This document shows, in pieces, positions 1-7,662 of a DNA stretch of 64,000 nucleotides. Below the pieces are notes generated by a model that saw only the letters and a list, made by a program, of their open reading frames with translations, did no database searches and was not told the DNA's origin. How positions within the stretch are numbered: position 1 is the stretch's first letter; each line of letters opens with the position of its first letter. The position numbers and the translations under genes were made by a program. This DNA is from RGIG1959 sp045604545. Its GTDB lineage: Bacteria; Bacillota; Clostridia; Oscillospirales; Acutalibacteraceae. The stretch is from the NCBI GenBank assembly GCA_045604545.1, contig JAZUOG010000047.1:20417-84416 (forward strand), given 5' to 3'.

Positions 1-496
1 TATCCGCGCGGATCAGATCCACAAGCAGGCGGTTTACGGACATCTCCTTCATCGCGTCGCGCATCGTGTCGATGAGTGTCTCGTCGGCGGTCTGCAGATA
101 GTCTCTGAGTGTGGCGGCAAGAGCGGGTTGTTCAAGAAAATCGAGTCCGTCTGCGGCAAGCTCCGAAAAGCCGAATTGCCCACTGTGGCGAAGTGCCTCA
201 GGGGTGTCGGAGGAGAGCTGTTTCTCGAACAGCCAGATGCTGTACACGGCGCATCGCTCGGCGGACAGCTTCGGAATGACGATATACGGGTCTTTGCGCT
301 CGTCCTCCGCTTTGGCAAGCAGATTGCTCACAACGGCGGTGACAAGTTCCTCGTCGGGCAGTGCCTCAAGCGTTTCTGTTGTCAGATGACGGTAGGTGTT
401 CATCAGCTTTGCCGCCTTGGAGGTGTCGGGATGAAGCATTTTCTGCCCGAACCAGAACAACAACGCGAGCGCGGCGATCATCAGGGCGATCCACAT
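1..496 (-). CDS. Hypothetical membrane-anchored protein, 3' part missing
   Basis: The frame opens with ATG at 496-494, six bases after an AGGAGAA ribosome binding site, and runs off the left edge after about 165 codons. Residues 1-16 (MWIALMIAALALLFWF) form one membrane helix or uncleaved signal anchor. The rest is a charged, helical and soluble stretch with no family I recognise. The start lies 20 bases after the rsmI stop on the same strand, so it is probably the last visible gene of the his-fol-rsmI operon. It shows no stop or frameshift within the window. Function unknown. Confidence 0.75.
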   Translation of the reverse strand, partial: MWIALMIAALALLFWFGQKMLHPDTSKAAKLMNTYRHLTTETLEALPDEELVTAVVSNLLAKAEDERKDPYIVIPKLSAERCAVYSIWLFEKQLSSDTPEALRHSGQFGFSELAADGLDFLEQPALAATLRDYLQTADETLIDTMRDAMKEMSVNRLLVDLIRAD

Positions 497-515
497 GGGG
501 CATTCTCCTTTTCTC

Positions 516-1346
516 TCAACGACAGTCGCAAAGCTCGCGATAAATGTCGCTTTTTTTGAGTCCGCTTTCTGCGGCGGCCTTTTTGGCCGCATCCGACAGG
601 GAGGCACCGTTTTCAATCTCGCTTTGGGCGATGGCGACGGCATCTTCAAGCGTCAGCGGAACGCTTTCCGTCGGTTGTGCGCCGCCGACGATCAGCACAA
701 ATTCGCCGCGCGGCTGTTCCTTGTCAAAACGGTCACTCGCTTCCCGAAGGGTGGTCACGATGACCTCCTCGTGGAGCTTTGTCAGCTCGCGGCACAACGC
801 AACAGGACGATCTCCGAGGGTGTCGAGCAGGTCGCGCAGGGTGTAGGGGAGCTTGTGCGGCGCTTCATAAAAAATCATCGTGCGCACTTCTCCCGTGAGA
901 CTTTGGAGATGCTCCTTGCGCGAGCGCTTCGATACGCTCAAAAACCCTTCAAAGGTGAAGCGTCCCGCGGGCAGACCCGAAAGCGCGAGCGCCGTGATGA
1001 CGGCGCTGGGGCCGGGGACACAGCCGACGGGAATGCCCTTTTCGCGGCACAGCCTTACGAGATCCTCGCCGGGGTCGGAGATGGCGGGCATACCCGCGTC
1101 CGACACGAGAACACAGTGCTCGCCCGCCTGCATACGGGCGCACAGCTGTTCGCCTTTTTCGCGTTTGTTGTGTTCGAAATAGCTCACCAGCGGTTTTTTG
1201 ATGCCGAAATGGTTGAGCAGTTTTAGCGTGACGCGGGTGTCCTCAGCGGCAATGAAATCGCAGGATTCCAGCGCTTCCTTCGCGCGGTCGGACAGATCCG
1301 ACAAATTGCCGATGGGGGTTCCCACGAGGGTAAGGCGTCCTTGCAT
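516..1346 (-). CDS. rsmI: 16S rRNA (cytidine-1402-2'-O)-methyltransferase RsmI
   Basis: RsmI methylates the 2'-OH of C1402 in 16S rRNA near the decoding centre, using S-adenosylmethionine. The 276-residue product begins MQGRLTLVGTPIGNLSD, the classic tetrapyrrole-methylase-fold start. It contains AAEDTRVT and SDAGMPAISDPG, which belong to the SAM-binding motifs of the family, and its length is near the usual 280. A longer reading upstream in this frame runs through prmA in the wrong frame, so I start at 1346, seven bases after the prmA stop and behind an AAAGGA site. It is co-transcribed with prmA. Identification is firm. Confidence 0.95.
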   Translation of the reverse strand: MQGRLTLVGTPIGNLSDLSDRAKEALESCDFIAAEDTRVTLKLLNHFGIKKPLVSYFEHNKREKGEQLCARMQAGEHCVLVSDAGMPAISDPGEDLVRLCREKGIPVGCVPGPSAVITALALSGLPAGRFTFEGFLSVSKRSRKEHLQSLTGEVRTMIFYEAPHKLPYTLRDLLDTLGDRPVALCRELTKLHEEVIVTTLREASDRFDKEQPRGEFVLIVGGAQPTESVPLTLEDAVAIAQSEIENGASLSDAAKKAAAESGLKKSDIYRELCDCR

Positions 1347-1353
1347 AACGGTG

Positions 1354-2283
1354 TTATCCTTTCTTGCAAACGAAGCACAGCCAGCCGCGGTCTTCATAGC
1401 GGGTCTCGATGGTGAAGCCGCACGCGGCAAGGGCAACGACGACCTCCGCTTCGCGGGTATCGATGATGCCCGACACAATATAGGTACCGTCGTCCTTGAC
1501 AAACGGCTTGACAGCGGGGGACAGCATGATGATCGCATCGGCGACGATGTTGGCGACAACGAGATCAAATTGTCCGCTGACCTTGTCGACAAGGTCGCCC
1601 TCCACGACGGTATACTGCGGCGCACAGAGTCCGCTTCTCTCGCCGTTTTCGATCGCGGTTTTGACCGCGAGGGGATCAATATCGACGGCAAGTGCCGATT
1701 TCGCCCCCAGCAGAATGGCGGCGATGGAGAGAATGCCGCTGCCGCAACCGACGTCCAGCACTGTGGTGCCGGCGGTGAGCGTTTTCTCGATCGCTTCAAG
1801 CACCAGACGGGTGGTTTCGTGACTGCCCGTGCCGAACGCCATGCCGGGGTCGATGGGCAGAACGGTGCGGGTGTTGCCTTCGGGAACGGTTTCCCATGTC
1901 GGGCAGATGAGCAGTTTATCGCCCACGGGAAGCGGCTTGAAATACTGTTTCCAGTTGTTTGCCCAGTCCTCGGTGCGCACGGCATTCGTCACCGCTTCGT
2001 GGTCGATGCCCGCGGCGGTGAGACGCTCGCCCAAAAAGGCGAGGGCTTCGGCGGGGTTATCTTCGGGGGAGAGGTACAGGTGGATCAGGCTGCGGGTGCG
2101 GTCTTTCCGAAGCAGATCCTCATCGATGAGGTCGATGTGGGCGATCTCTCTGGCACCCCATTCGAGGTCGCTGTAATCTTCAATATACAAGCCGTAGGGT
2201 ATGAGCATATTGGCGATGTCGGCGGCACGGTCGGTGTCCGCCTGCGGCACGGTGATGCACACCTCGGTCCATTGATCATTCAC
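1354..2283 (-). CDS. prmA: Ribosomal protein L11 methyltransferase PrmA
   Basis: PrmA trimethylates ribosomal protein L11. The 309-residue product has the N-terminal substrate-binding part and then the Rossmann methyltransferase domain. The SAM-binding motif LDVGCGSGILSIAA is visible around residue 178 and VVANIVADAI around residue 242; the second corresponds to the family's NI(L/V) motif. The start codon is GTG at 2283 (VNDQWTEVCITV) behind a GGAGTG-type site. It lies 17 bases downstream of the phosphohexomutase stop and just before rsmI, so two translation-linked methyltransferases sit together. Confidence 0.95.
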   Translation of the reverse strand: MNDQWTEVCITVPQADTDRAADIANMLIPYGLYIEDYSDLEWGAREIAHIDLIDEDLLRKDRTRSLIHLYLSPEDNPAEALAFLGERLTAAGIDHEAVTNAVRTEDWANNWKQYFKPLPVGDKLLICPTWETVPEGNTRTVLPIDPGMAFGTGSHETTRLVLEAIEKTLTAGTTVLDVGCGSGILSIAAILLGAKSALAVDIDPLAVKTAIENGERSGLCAPQYTVVEGDLVDKVSGQFDLVVANIVADAIIMLSPAVKPFVKDDGTYIVSGIIDTREAEVVVALAACGFTIETRYEDRGWLCFVCKKG

Positions 2284-2300
2284 GGCAAAACACTCCTTTT

Positions 2301-3821
2301 TTACGCCAGATAGGCGGTCATTTTCGAACAGTCGAGCTTGTCAAACGACAGCATAAACTCTTTGAGCTTTTCGACGATGATGCGGCAACCGCCTTCCTCG
2401 TCGCTCTCGATGTTCATCGGCATGACGGGGTCGTGCACCGACAAACGAAGCAGTGCCCAGCCGTTACCGTCCGCTTCGCCGAAGGAGATGCGTACACCCT
2501 CCGCACTGTCGTCCGCGACCGCCCAGCCGTTGCCTTTTGCGAAGGCTTCGAGCTTGTCGAGCACATCGGTGCCGTAGGCGCGGAAATCGTCCTCTTTGAT
2601 GTTGAAGCGCAGCTCCTTGCCTTCTTTGGGCTCTTTGAGCGACGCGATGAGATCGTCGAGGGTCTTGCCGTCTTTGCGCAGGTTGGCGGCTTTGATGATG
2701 ATGCGGGTCATCAGATAGGCGCCGTCGTCGAGGAAGTAGTTTTCTTTGAGGGCGGCGTGACCCGAGGTCTCGATGGCGAGCGGGGCATATCGACCCTCGT
2801 CACACAGACGGATCGCTTCGTTGATGACGTTTTTATAGCCGCGCTTAAAACGGCAATGCACACCCTTGAGGTCTTGCTCAATGAAGACCTTCAGACCGTC
2901 GGAGGTGACCGAGTCGGTGACGATCACACTGCCTGCAGGCGCATTTTCGAGGGCGATCGCCGCGGCAAGCGCCACCAGACGATTGCGGTTGATCTCGCGA
3001 CCGTCCGAGCCGACACAGCCCGCGCGGTCGACGTCGGTGTCGAAGATCACGCCGAGGTCAGCGCCCGCCTTGACGGTCGCGTCGCACACCGAACGCATCG
3101 CGTCGGCGTCCTCGGGATTGGGAATGTGGTTGGGGAAGCGTCCGTCGGGATCGAGGAACTGACTGCCCGCGATATCCGCGCCGAGGGGCTCAAGCACCTC
3201 GGTGGCATAAAAGCCGCCCGCGCCGTTGCCCGCATCGACGACGATTTTGAAGCCGTCAAGCGGCTTGTCATAGTTTTCGGCGTTGACGCCTTTTTTGATC
3301 ATATCGCGAAGACCTTCGGCGTAGGTGACCATGTGATCGGTCTCGATCACCTTGCCGCCCTCGCGGTCGATAAACTTCGCAAACTGACACAGTGCGAGGA
3401 TCTCGGTGATATCACGGCCCTCCAGACCGCCGTTCGGACGGAAAAATTTCAGACCGTTGCGGTGGAAGGGGTGGTGGGACGCGGTCAGCTGGATCGCGCC
3501 GTCACAGGGGAGATTGAGCGTGCTCATGAACATGGCGGGGGTGGAGGACAGACCGCAGTCATAAACGGTCACACCGCTCATCGTCAGTCCCGCGCACACC
3601 GCATCGCGCAGACGCGGACCCGACAGACGGCTGTCGCGACCGACCGACACGGTGAGTCCTTCGGTGGTGGTTCTTCCGAGCTTTTGGGCAAGCCAGGCGG
3701 CAAACGCTCTCGCCATGGTGGTGACGACCTCATCGGTCATGTCAAGCGGCTCGCCGACGACACCGTCAATGGCGACACCGCGGATATCGGTTCCGCTTTT
3801 AAAATGCTTCCAATCGATCAT
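2301..3821 (-). CDS. Phosphomannomutase/phosphoglucomutase family protein
   Basis: A member of the alpha-D-phosphohexomutase superfamily, 506 residues, which moves phosphate between C1 and C6 of a sugar phosphate. The catalytic serine loop reads TASHHP (usually TASHNP), the metal site reads DTDVDRAG and the sugar-binding loop is ETSGHAAL. The N-terminal SGTDIRGVA is also typical. Substrate preference among mannose, glucose or another hexose cannot be read from these motifs, so I give no symbol. Its ATG overlaps the folP stop by four bases (ATGA), which indicates translational coupling. The His at the usually Asn position of the serine loop is a mild oddity. Confidence 0.9.
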   Translation of the reverse strand: MIDWKHFKSGTDIRGVAIDGVVGEPLDMTDEVVTTMARAFAAWLAQKLGRTTTEGLTVSVGRDSRLSGPRLRDAVCAGLTMSGVTVYDCGLSSTPAMFMSTLNLPCDGAIQLTASHHPFHRNGLKFFRPNGGLEGRDITEILALCQFAKFIDREGGKVIETDHMVTYAEGLRDMIKKGVNAENYDKPLDGFKIVVDAGNGAGGFYATEVLEPLGADIAGSQFLDPDGRFPNHIPNPEDADAMRSVCDATVKAGADLGVIFDTDVDRAGCVGSDGREINRNRLVALAAAIALENAPAGSVIVTDSVTSDGLKVFIEQDLKGVHCRFKRGYKNVINEAIRLCDEGRYAPLAIETSGHAALKENYFLDDGAYLMTRIIIKAANLRKDGKTLDDLIASLKEPKEGKELRFNIKEDDFRAYGTDVLDKLEAFAKGNGWAVADDSAEGVRISFGEADGNGWALLRLSVHDPVMPMNIESDEEGGCRIIVEKLKEFMLSFDKLDCSKMTAYLA

Positions 3822-4615
3822 GATTCAAAACTCCTTTTCTTCATCAATTTATCGATAACAGCGGCGGCTTGCACCGCGTCTTTGACATCGTGAACTCTCA
3901 GTACGGCGGCACCGCCGAGCTGAGCGGCGGTGTGCAGGGCGAGCGTACCCGAAAGACGCTCGTTAACAGGTATATCCGCGTCGGCGGCATAGGGAATGAC
4001 CCGCTTGCGGGACGCACCGCAAAGCACCGCACACGGCAGATCCTTTGTCAGTCGCGGCAGGGCGGCGATCACCGCAAGGTCAACCTCTCGGGATTTGTGA
4101 AACCCGACGCCGATATCCAGCAGGACGTTGTCAAAGGAAAGTCCCGCTTTGGCGGCAAGGGCGAGGGCTCTGTCGAAATACTGCGCAACATCATCGGTGT
4201 GTTCGGCATCGCGTGCCATCATGACAAGTGCCGCACCGTGTGCGGCGGCGATGAACGGGAAATCGTTTGTTTCACTGCCCGATACATCGTTGAGCATCTG
4301 TACGCCGTTTTTAAGAGCGCGTTTTGCCACCGTCGGCTCGAAGGTGTCGACCGATAACAGACAGGTCAGCTGTCCTTTGAGAATATCCAGAACGGGAGAC
4401 AACCGCGCCCACTCCTCTTCGGGAGTGATGGGGGTGGCACCCGGGCGGGTCGACTGCGCGCCGATGTCGATGATGGCGGCGCCGTCCGTTTGCATGGCAA
4501 GCGCACGGGTGAGTGCCGCTTCGGCGGTCTGAAATTGCCCGCCGTCCGAAAAGCTGTCGGGGGTGACGTTGAGAATACCCATGACGGCGGTTTTGTCGAA
4601 ACACAGCGATTTCAT
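3818..4615 (-). CDS. folP: Dihydropteroate synthase FolP
   Basis: FolP joins p-aminobenzoate to dihydropterin pyrophosphate in folate synthesis and is the sulfonamide target. The 265-residue TIM-barrel protein carries the diagnostic MGILNVTPDSFSDGG near residue 12, DIGAQSTRPGA near residue 51, DVSGSET around residue 114 and LLDIGVGFHKS around residue 165. Length is normal. No other folate gene is next to it: upstream is hisF and downstream the phosphohexomutase, whose start it overlaps by four bases. It is expressed from the hisH-proximal promoter unless an internal promoter exists. Confidence 0.95.
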   Translation of the reverse strand: MKSLCFDKTAVMGILNVTPDSFSDGGQFQTAEAALTRALAMQTDGAAIIDIGAQSTRPGATPITPEEEWARLSPVLDILKGQLTCLLSVDTFEPTVAKRALKNGVQMLNDVSGSETNDFPFIAAAHGAALVMMARDAEHTDDVAQYFDRALALAAKAGLSFDNVLLDIGVGFHKSREVDLAVIAALPRLTKDLPCAVLCGASRKRVIPYAADADIPVNERLSGTLALHTAAQLGGAAVLRVHDVKDAVQAAAVIDKLMKKRSFES

Positions 4616-4626
4616 GGTGCTACCTC

Positions 4627-5391
4627 TTATTGGTGCGGACGCACGGAAATGCCTTCCGCTTTCAGATAGGCCTTCAGATCGGCAATGTCGATCTCGTGAT
4701 AGTGAAACAGCGATGCCGCGAGTGCCGCGTCCGCACCGCCTTCGGTCAAGGCGTCCTTGAAATGGGCCATAGTGCCGGCACCGCCCGAAGCGATGACGGG
4801 AACGGAGACGGCATCTGCCACGGCGCGCGTCAGCTCAAGGTCATAGCCTGCCTTGGTGCCGTCGCCGTCCATGCTGGTCAGCAGGATCTCGCCCGCGCCC
4901 AGACGGACAGCCTCTTTCGCCCATTCAACGGCATCGAGGCCCGTGTTGAGACGACCGCCGTGCTTGTACACATCAAAGCCGCCGCCTTCGCGACGTTTGG
5001 CGTCGATGGCGACAACGACACATTGACTGCCGAATTTTTCCGCCGCCTCGCGGATGAGTGCGGGACGATCGATAGCGGAGGAGTTGATGGACACTTTGTC
5101 GGCACCTGCGAGAAGCACCGCGCGAAAATCCTCCACCGTGCGGATACCGCCGCCGACGGTGAACGGAATGGACAACTGCTCCGCCACACGGGCGGCAAGG
5201 TCTTTGACGGTTTCGCGTTGTTCGTTGGAGGCGGTGATGTCGAGGAACACGACCTCGTCCGCACCCGCATCGGAATAGGCGGCGGCGACCTCCACGGGAT
5301 CGCCCGCATCGCGCAAGGATACAAAGTTGATGCCCTTGACGACGCGTCCGTCCTTGATGTCCAGACACGGGATAATACGTTTCGCGTACAT
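4627..5391 (-). CDS. hisF: Imidazole glycerol phosphate synthase subunit HisF
   Basis: HisF is the cyclase half of imidazole glycerol phosphate synthase. It uses ammonia from HisH and PRFAR to make IGP and AICAR. The 254-residue barrel starts MYAKRIIPCLDIKDGRVVKG with the catalytic Asp in CLDIKDG. The second catalytic Asp is in VVVAIDAKR near residue 130, and phosphate-binding glycines are in FTVGGGIRT and IASGGAG. Its ATG shares one base with the hisH stop (TGATG), so the two subunits are translationally coupled. Other his genes are not in the window. Confidence 0.97.
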   Translation of the reverse strand: MYAKRIIPCLDIKDGRVVKGINFVSLRDAGDPVEVAAAYSDAGADEVVFLDITASNEQRETVKDLAARVAEQLSIPFTVGGGIRTVEDFRAVLLAGADKVSINSSAIDRPALIREAAEKFGSQCVVVAIDAKRREGGGFDVYKHGGRLNTGLDAVEWAKEAVRLGAGEILLTSMDGDGTKAGYDLELTRAVADAVSVPVIASGGAGTMAHFKDALTEGGADAALAASLFHYHEIDIADLKAYLKAEGISVRPHQ

Positions 5392-6014
5392 CAGCGCACC
5401 TCCTTTTCAACAATCGAAAGGAAATTTTTGAGGATCTGTTCGCCCACACGACCCGATTTTTCGGGGTGGAACTGGGTGCCGAAGATGTTGCCGCGTTGCA
5501 CGCTCGAGCAGAAACGCACACCGTATTCCGTCGAGGTGAGCACGTCCTCGGCATTCTCGGCGAAGCAGGCAAAGGAATGCACAAAGTACACGTACGGCTC
5601 GTCGGGCAGATGAAGCAGAAGATCGCTCTCTTTTTCCGCGCGGATATCGTTCCAGCCCATGTGGGGGATCTTCAGCCCCTTGTCATCGGGCAGACGGCGC
5701 ACAAAGCCGGGGATAAAACCGAGACCTTCGACGCCTTCGCCTTCCTCACTGCCTTCGAACAATGCCTGCATACCGAGGCAGATGCCCAGCAGCGGTTTGC
5801 CGGTGTCGCGAGCGTGCTCGAGAGCGGGGATCAGCCCACTGCGGCGAAGCGCCGTCATCGCATCGGCAAAGGCACCGACACCGGGTAATATCAGACCGTC
5901 CGCCGCCAAAGCAACGTCAGCGTCGCTGGTGACAACGGTATCGGCGTGTAAACGGCTCATGGCAAGCTGCACACTGCGCAGGTTGCCTGCCCCGTAATCC
6001 AGAATCGCAATCAT
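5391..6014 (-). CDS. hisH: Imidazole glycerol phosphate synthase glutaminase subunit HisH
   Basis: HisH is the class I glutamine amidotransferase that feeds ammonia to HisF. The 207-residue product begins MIAILDYGAGNLRSV, the standard HisH start. The catalytic Cys sits in LGICLGMQALFEGS near residue 84, and the catalytic His and Glu are in FGTQFHPEKSG near residue 190. The open frame continues upstream past 6014, but that extension crosses the promoter, so I reject it. The gene heads the minus-strand operon. Its intact triad contrasts with the degenerate glutaminase of the PurF-like protein at 42595. Confidence 0.96.
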   Translation of the reverse strand: MIAILDYGAGNLRSVQLAMSRLHADTVVTSDADVALAADGLILPGVGAFADAMTALRRSGLIPALEHARDTGKPLLGICLGMQALFEGSEEGEGVEGLGFIPGFVRRLPDDKGLKIPHMGWNDIRAEKESDLLLHLPDEPYVYFVHSFACFAENAEDVLTSTEYGVRFCSSVQRGNIFGTQFHPEKSGRVGEQILKNFLSIVEKEVR

Positions 6015-6052
6015 GGAACAGCCACTCCTTTTGTGAATAAACATACATAAAA

Positions 6053-6082
6053 AGTATACCATAGACCGCCGTCGGCGGTCAA
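6053..6082 (-). promoter_or_regulatory. Promoter of the hisH-hisF-folP operon
   Basis: On the minus strand TTGACC (6082-6077) is followed after 18 bp by TATACT (6058-6053), about 40 bp before the hisH start. The spacer holds the palindrome ACCGCCGTCGGCGGT, which could be an operator or simply a strong stem. Confidence 0.7.
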
Positions 6083-6089
6083 CCGCTGA

Positions 6090-6118
6090 TTGACAAATTA
6101 TAGAGCGGATTTTATAAT
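6090..6118 (+). promoter_or_regulatory. Promoter of the SLOG gene, divergent from his
   Basis: TTGACA (6090-6095), 17-bp spacer, TATAAT (6113-6118), then the GGAAAGGAGG binding site and the ATG at 6142. It lies back to back with the his promoter. Confidence 0.8.
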
Positions 6119-6141
6119 AAAAAAGGAAAGGAGGCGGTAAA

Positions 6142-6606
6142 GTGGAAACGACCTGTTGCTTCACGGGACACCGTGTGATTCCCGAAGGAACCTATTATGA
6201 TCTGGAATCGCGGCTTGAAAAGACGCTTCGGACGCTCATTGAGAGCGGGGTGCGCTATTTCGGCGCCGGCGGGGCGCTCGGGTTTGACACACTTGCCGCC
6301 GAAACGGTACTGCGTCTGCGGTACGAATACCCGTTCATCAAGCTCATTCTGGTGCTTCCCTTTGCCGATCAGGCGGCAGGATGGAGCGTCTATGACCGCG
6401 ACCGTTATGAGGATATCCTGCGCCGCGCGGACAAGGTCGTGTATGTCGGCAGGGACTACACCCCTTATTGCTTTTCTCTGCGCAACCGTCGCCTTGTTGA
6501 CCACAGTCAGGTGTGCGTGTGCTATTTCACGGGCGAAAAAGGCGGCACCGCCGCCACCGTGGCATATGCGCAAAAGAAGGGACTCAGAGTGGTCAATATC
6601 GCTTGA
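6142..6606 (+). CDS. SLOG-family protein (DUF1273/YpsA-like)
   Basis: A 154-residue protein of the SLOG Rossmann-like superfamily that includes YpsA. Visible features are the N-terminal CCFTGHRVIP, the glycine-rich RYFGAGGALGFDTLAAE around residues 40-56 and EKGGTAATVAYAQKKG near the C terminus. These are the nucleotide-ligand pocket positions of the family. YpsA-like proteins are thought to bind nucleotide derivatives, but the ligand is unsettled, so no reaction is assigned. The gene has its own promoter and a strong ribosome binding site and is followed by a separately promoted small membrane protein. Confidence 0.85.
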   Translation: METTCCFTGHRVIPEGTYYDLESRLEKTLRTLIESGVRYFGAGGALGFDTLAAETVLRLRYEYPFIKLILVLPFADQAAGWSVYDRDRYEDILRRADKVVYVGRDYTPYCFSLRNRRLVDHSQVCVCYFTGEKGGTAATVAYAQKKGLRVVNIA

Positions 6607-6631
6607 CAGGTTATGGAAATGTTGCTATACT
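6603..6631 (+). promoter_or_regulatory. Promoter of the small membrane protein gene
   Basis: TTGACA (6603-6608) overlaps the stop of the SLOG gene; 17 bp later comes TATACT (6626-6631). Confidence 0.75.
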
Positions 6632-6664
6632 GAATAAAAATTATGTGAGAAAGGAGTATGTCAA

Positions 6665-6973
6665 ATGGGTTATATTTGGGGCTTGCTCGGCGGCTTGATC
6701 ACGTCTCTTATTATTGCGGCGATTCCGGTTGTCTGGGCATTTTACAAGAAGCAGGAGAACGCAGGTGCGGTGCTGAAGGTGTCGATCATCACGTTTGTCG
6801 GCGGCTTTGTGCTCGGCTTTGTGCTCGGTCTGCTCACGGCTGTGCTGTCCATCTTCGGCATCCTTGGTTCTGTGTGGAGCGTGCTGTCGCTGGTGATCAC
6901 CGTGTACATCTACTACTGCGCATTTGCCAACAAGCCGTTTGAGATCCTCGAAAAGCTGGGCATCAAACTGTAA
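6665..6973 (+). CDS. Small integral membrane protein
   Basis: A 102-residue hydrophobic protein with three likely membrane helices, at about residues 4-26, 39-62 and 66-86, and a short basic tail. The start is the ATG at 6665 behind AGAAAGGAG. It has its own promoter and an intrinsic terminator after the stop, so it forms a single-gene unit between the SLOG gene and the tRNA operon. I do not recognise a family. Confidence 0.75.
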   Translation: MGYIWGLLGGLITSLIIAAIPVVWAFYKKQENAGAVLKVSIITFVGGFVLGFVLGLLTAVLSIFGILGSVWSVLSLVITVYIYYCAFANKPFEILEKLGIKL

Positions 6974-6987
6974 TGTAAGGCGAAAAA

Positions 6988-7024
6988 AACCGTTCTGTGC
7001 CATGTCGCAGGACGGCTTTTTTGT
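6988..7024 (+). terminator. Intrinsic terminator after the small membrane protein
   Basis: Stem CCGTTCTG/CAGGACGG with one G-T pair, followed by a T run. Confidence 0.8.
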
Positions 7025-7074
7025 TGTCGGAGAGTGCTCAAGCGGCGGCAGGCAAAAAAGTTTTCTGAAAATGC

Positions 7075-7103
7075 TTGACAAACGGCGGCGTTTCTGTTAT
7101 GAT
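7075..7103 (+). promoter_or_regulatory. Promoter of the tRNA operon
   Basis: TTGACA (7075-7080), 17-bp spacer, TATGAT (7098-7103), about 30 bp before the first tRNA. Confidence 0.8.
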
Positions 7104-7134
7104 TATCTGCGTTCCCGCAGGAACGCGTATATAT

Positions 7135-7211
7135 GGCGGTATAGCTCAGTTGGCTAGAGCATGCGGTTCATACCCGCAGTGTCGTTGGTTCGAATCCGAC
7201 TACCGCTACCA
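7135..7211 (+). tRNA. tRNA-Met (CAT)
   Basis: A 77-nt cloverleaf with encoded CCA. The acceptor stem is GGCGGTA/TACCGCT with a G-T pair at 1-72. The anticodon stem TGCGG/CCGCA encloses loop TTCATAC. The stem lacks the GGG/CCC run of initiator tRNA, so elongator Met is most likely; tRNA-Ile2 carrying lysidine cannot be excluded. Confidence 0.92.
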
Positions 7212-7216
7212 TACAT

Positions 7217-7291
7217 GGCCCGATGGTCAAGCGGTTAAGACACCGCCCTTTCACGGCGGTAACACGGGTTCGATTCCCGTTCGGGTCACCA
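7217..7291 (+). tRNA. tRNA-Glu (TTC)
   Basis: A 75-nt cloverleaf with encoded CCA. The acceptor stem is GGCCCGA/TCGGGTC, and the anticodon stem CCGCC/GGCGG encloses loop CTTTCAC. It starts five bases after tRNA-Met. Confidence 0.95.
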
Positions 7292-7333
7292 ATTAAGCGC
7301 AATCGCGGCAATCGCCACGGCGGCGCTGTTTTT

Positions 7334-7410
7334 GGGCGTATAGCTCAGCTGGTTAGAGCGCCTGCTTCACACGCAGGAGGTCAGCGGTTCGAGTCCGTTT
7401 ACGCCCACCA
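7334..7410 (+). tRNA. tRNA-Val (CAC), left attachment site
   Basis: A 77-nt cloverleaf with acceptor stem GGGCGTA/TACGCCC, anticodon stem CCTGC/GCAGG and loop TTCACAC. The encoded CCA ends at 7410. Its last 15 nt, CGTTTACGCCCACCA (7396-7410), and the sequence after it recur at 29618, so the 3' end of this gene is the edge of the 22-kb element. The gene itself is intact. Confidence 0.95.
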
Positions 7411-7441
7411 TGTTGTAGGACCAAAATAGATGCCTACGCTT

Positions 7442-7476
7442 AAAACCCCGAAACCAAGCGGTTTTCGGGGTTTTTT
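7442..7476 (+). terminator. Terminator of the tRNA operon
   Basis: AAAACCCCGAAA pairs with TTTTCGGGGTTTT and ends in a T run. The same structure, slightly changed, is at 29664. Confidence 0.85.
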
Positions 7477-7553
7477 GCACCCCAAAAACAGGTGTCTTTC
7501 AAAAAGATGCCAACCCCCTCTTAAACGGACTCGAACCGTTGCATAACATTTTA

Positions 7554-7598
7554 AGCCCCGAATTTGAGAAAAAATCTCCTCAGATTCGGGGCTTTTTT
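7554..7598. terminator. Intrinsic terminator between tRNA-Val and the XRE gene
   Basis: AGCCCCGAAT pairs with ATTCGGGGCT, with a T run on the plus side. It lies downstream of the minus-strand XRE gene and may act in both directions. It is repeated at 29778, and only the 3' arm is shared at 37524. Confidence 0.7.
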
Positions 7599-7662
7599 GC
7601 TTTCTTTCAAAAAAATATTTGTTAATTGTTTGTGTCTTGTGACTACGCTCTTTTAACCGCCA

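Noticed and set aside
1347..1985. N-terminal extension of the rsmI frame through prmA
   Set aside because: The extension reads prmA in the wrong frame, while prmA itself has conserved motifs. RsmI begins at MQGRLTLVGTP.
1198..3893. Long plus-strand frames opposite prmA, rsmI and the phosphohexomutase
   Set aside because: They are shadows of well-identified minus-strand genes without start signals.
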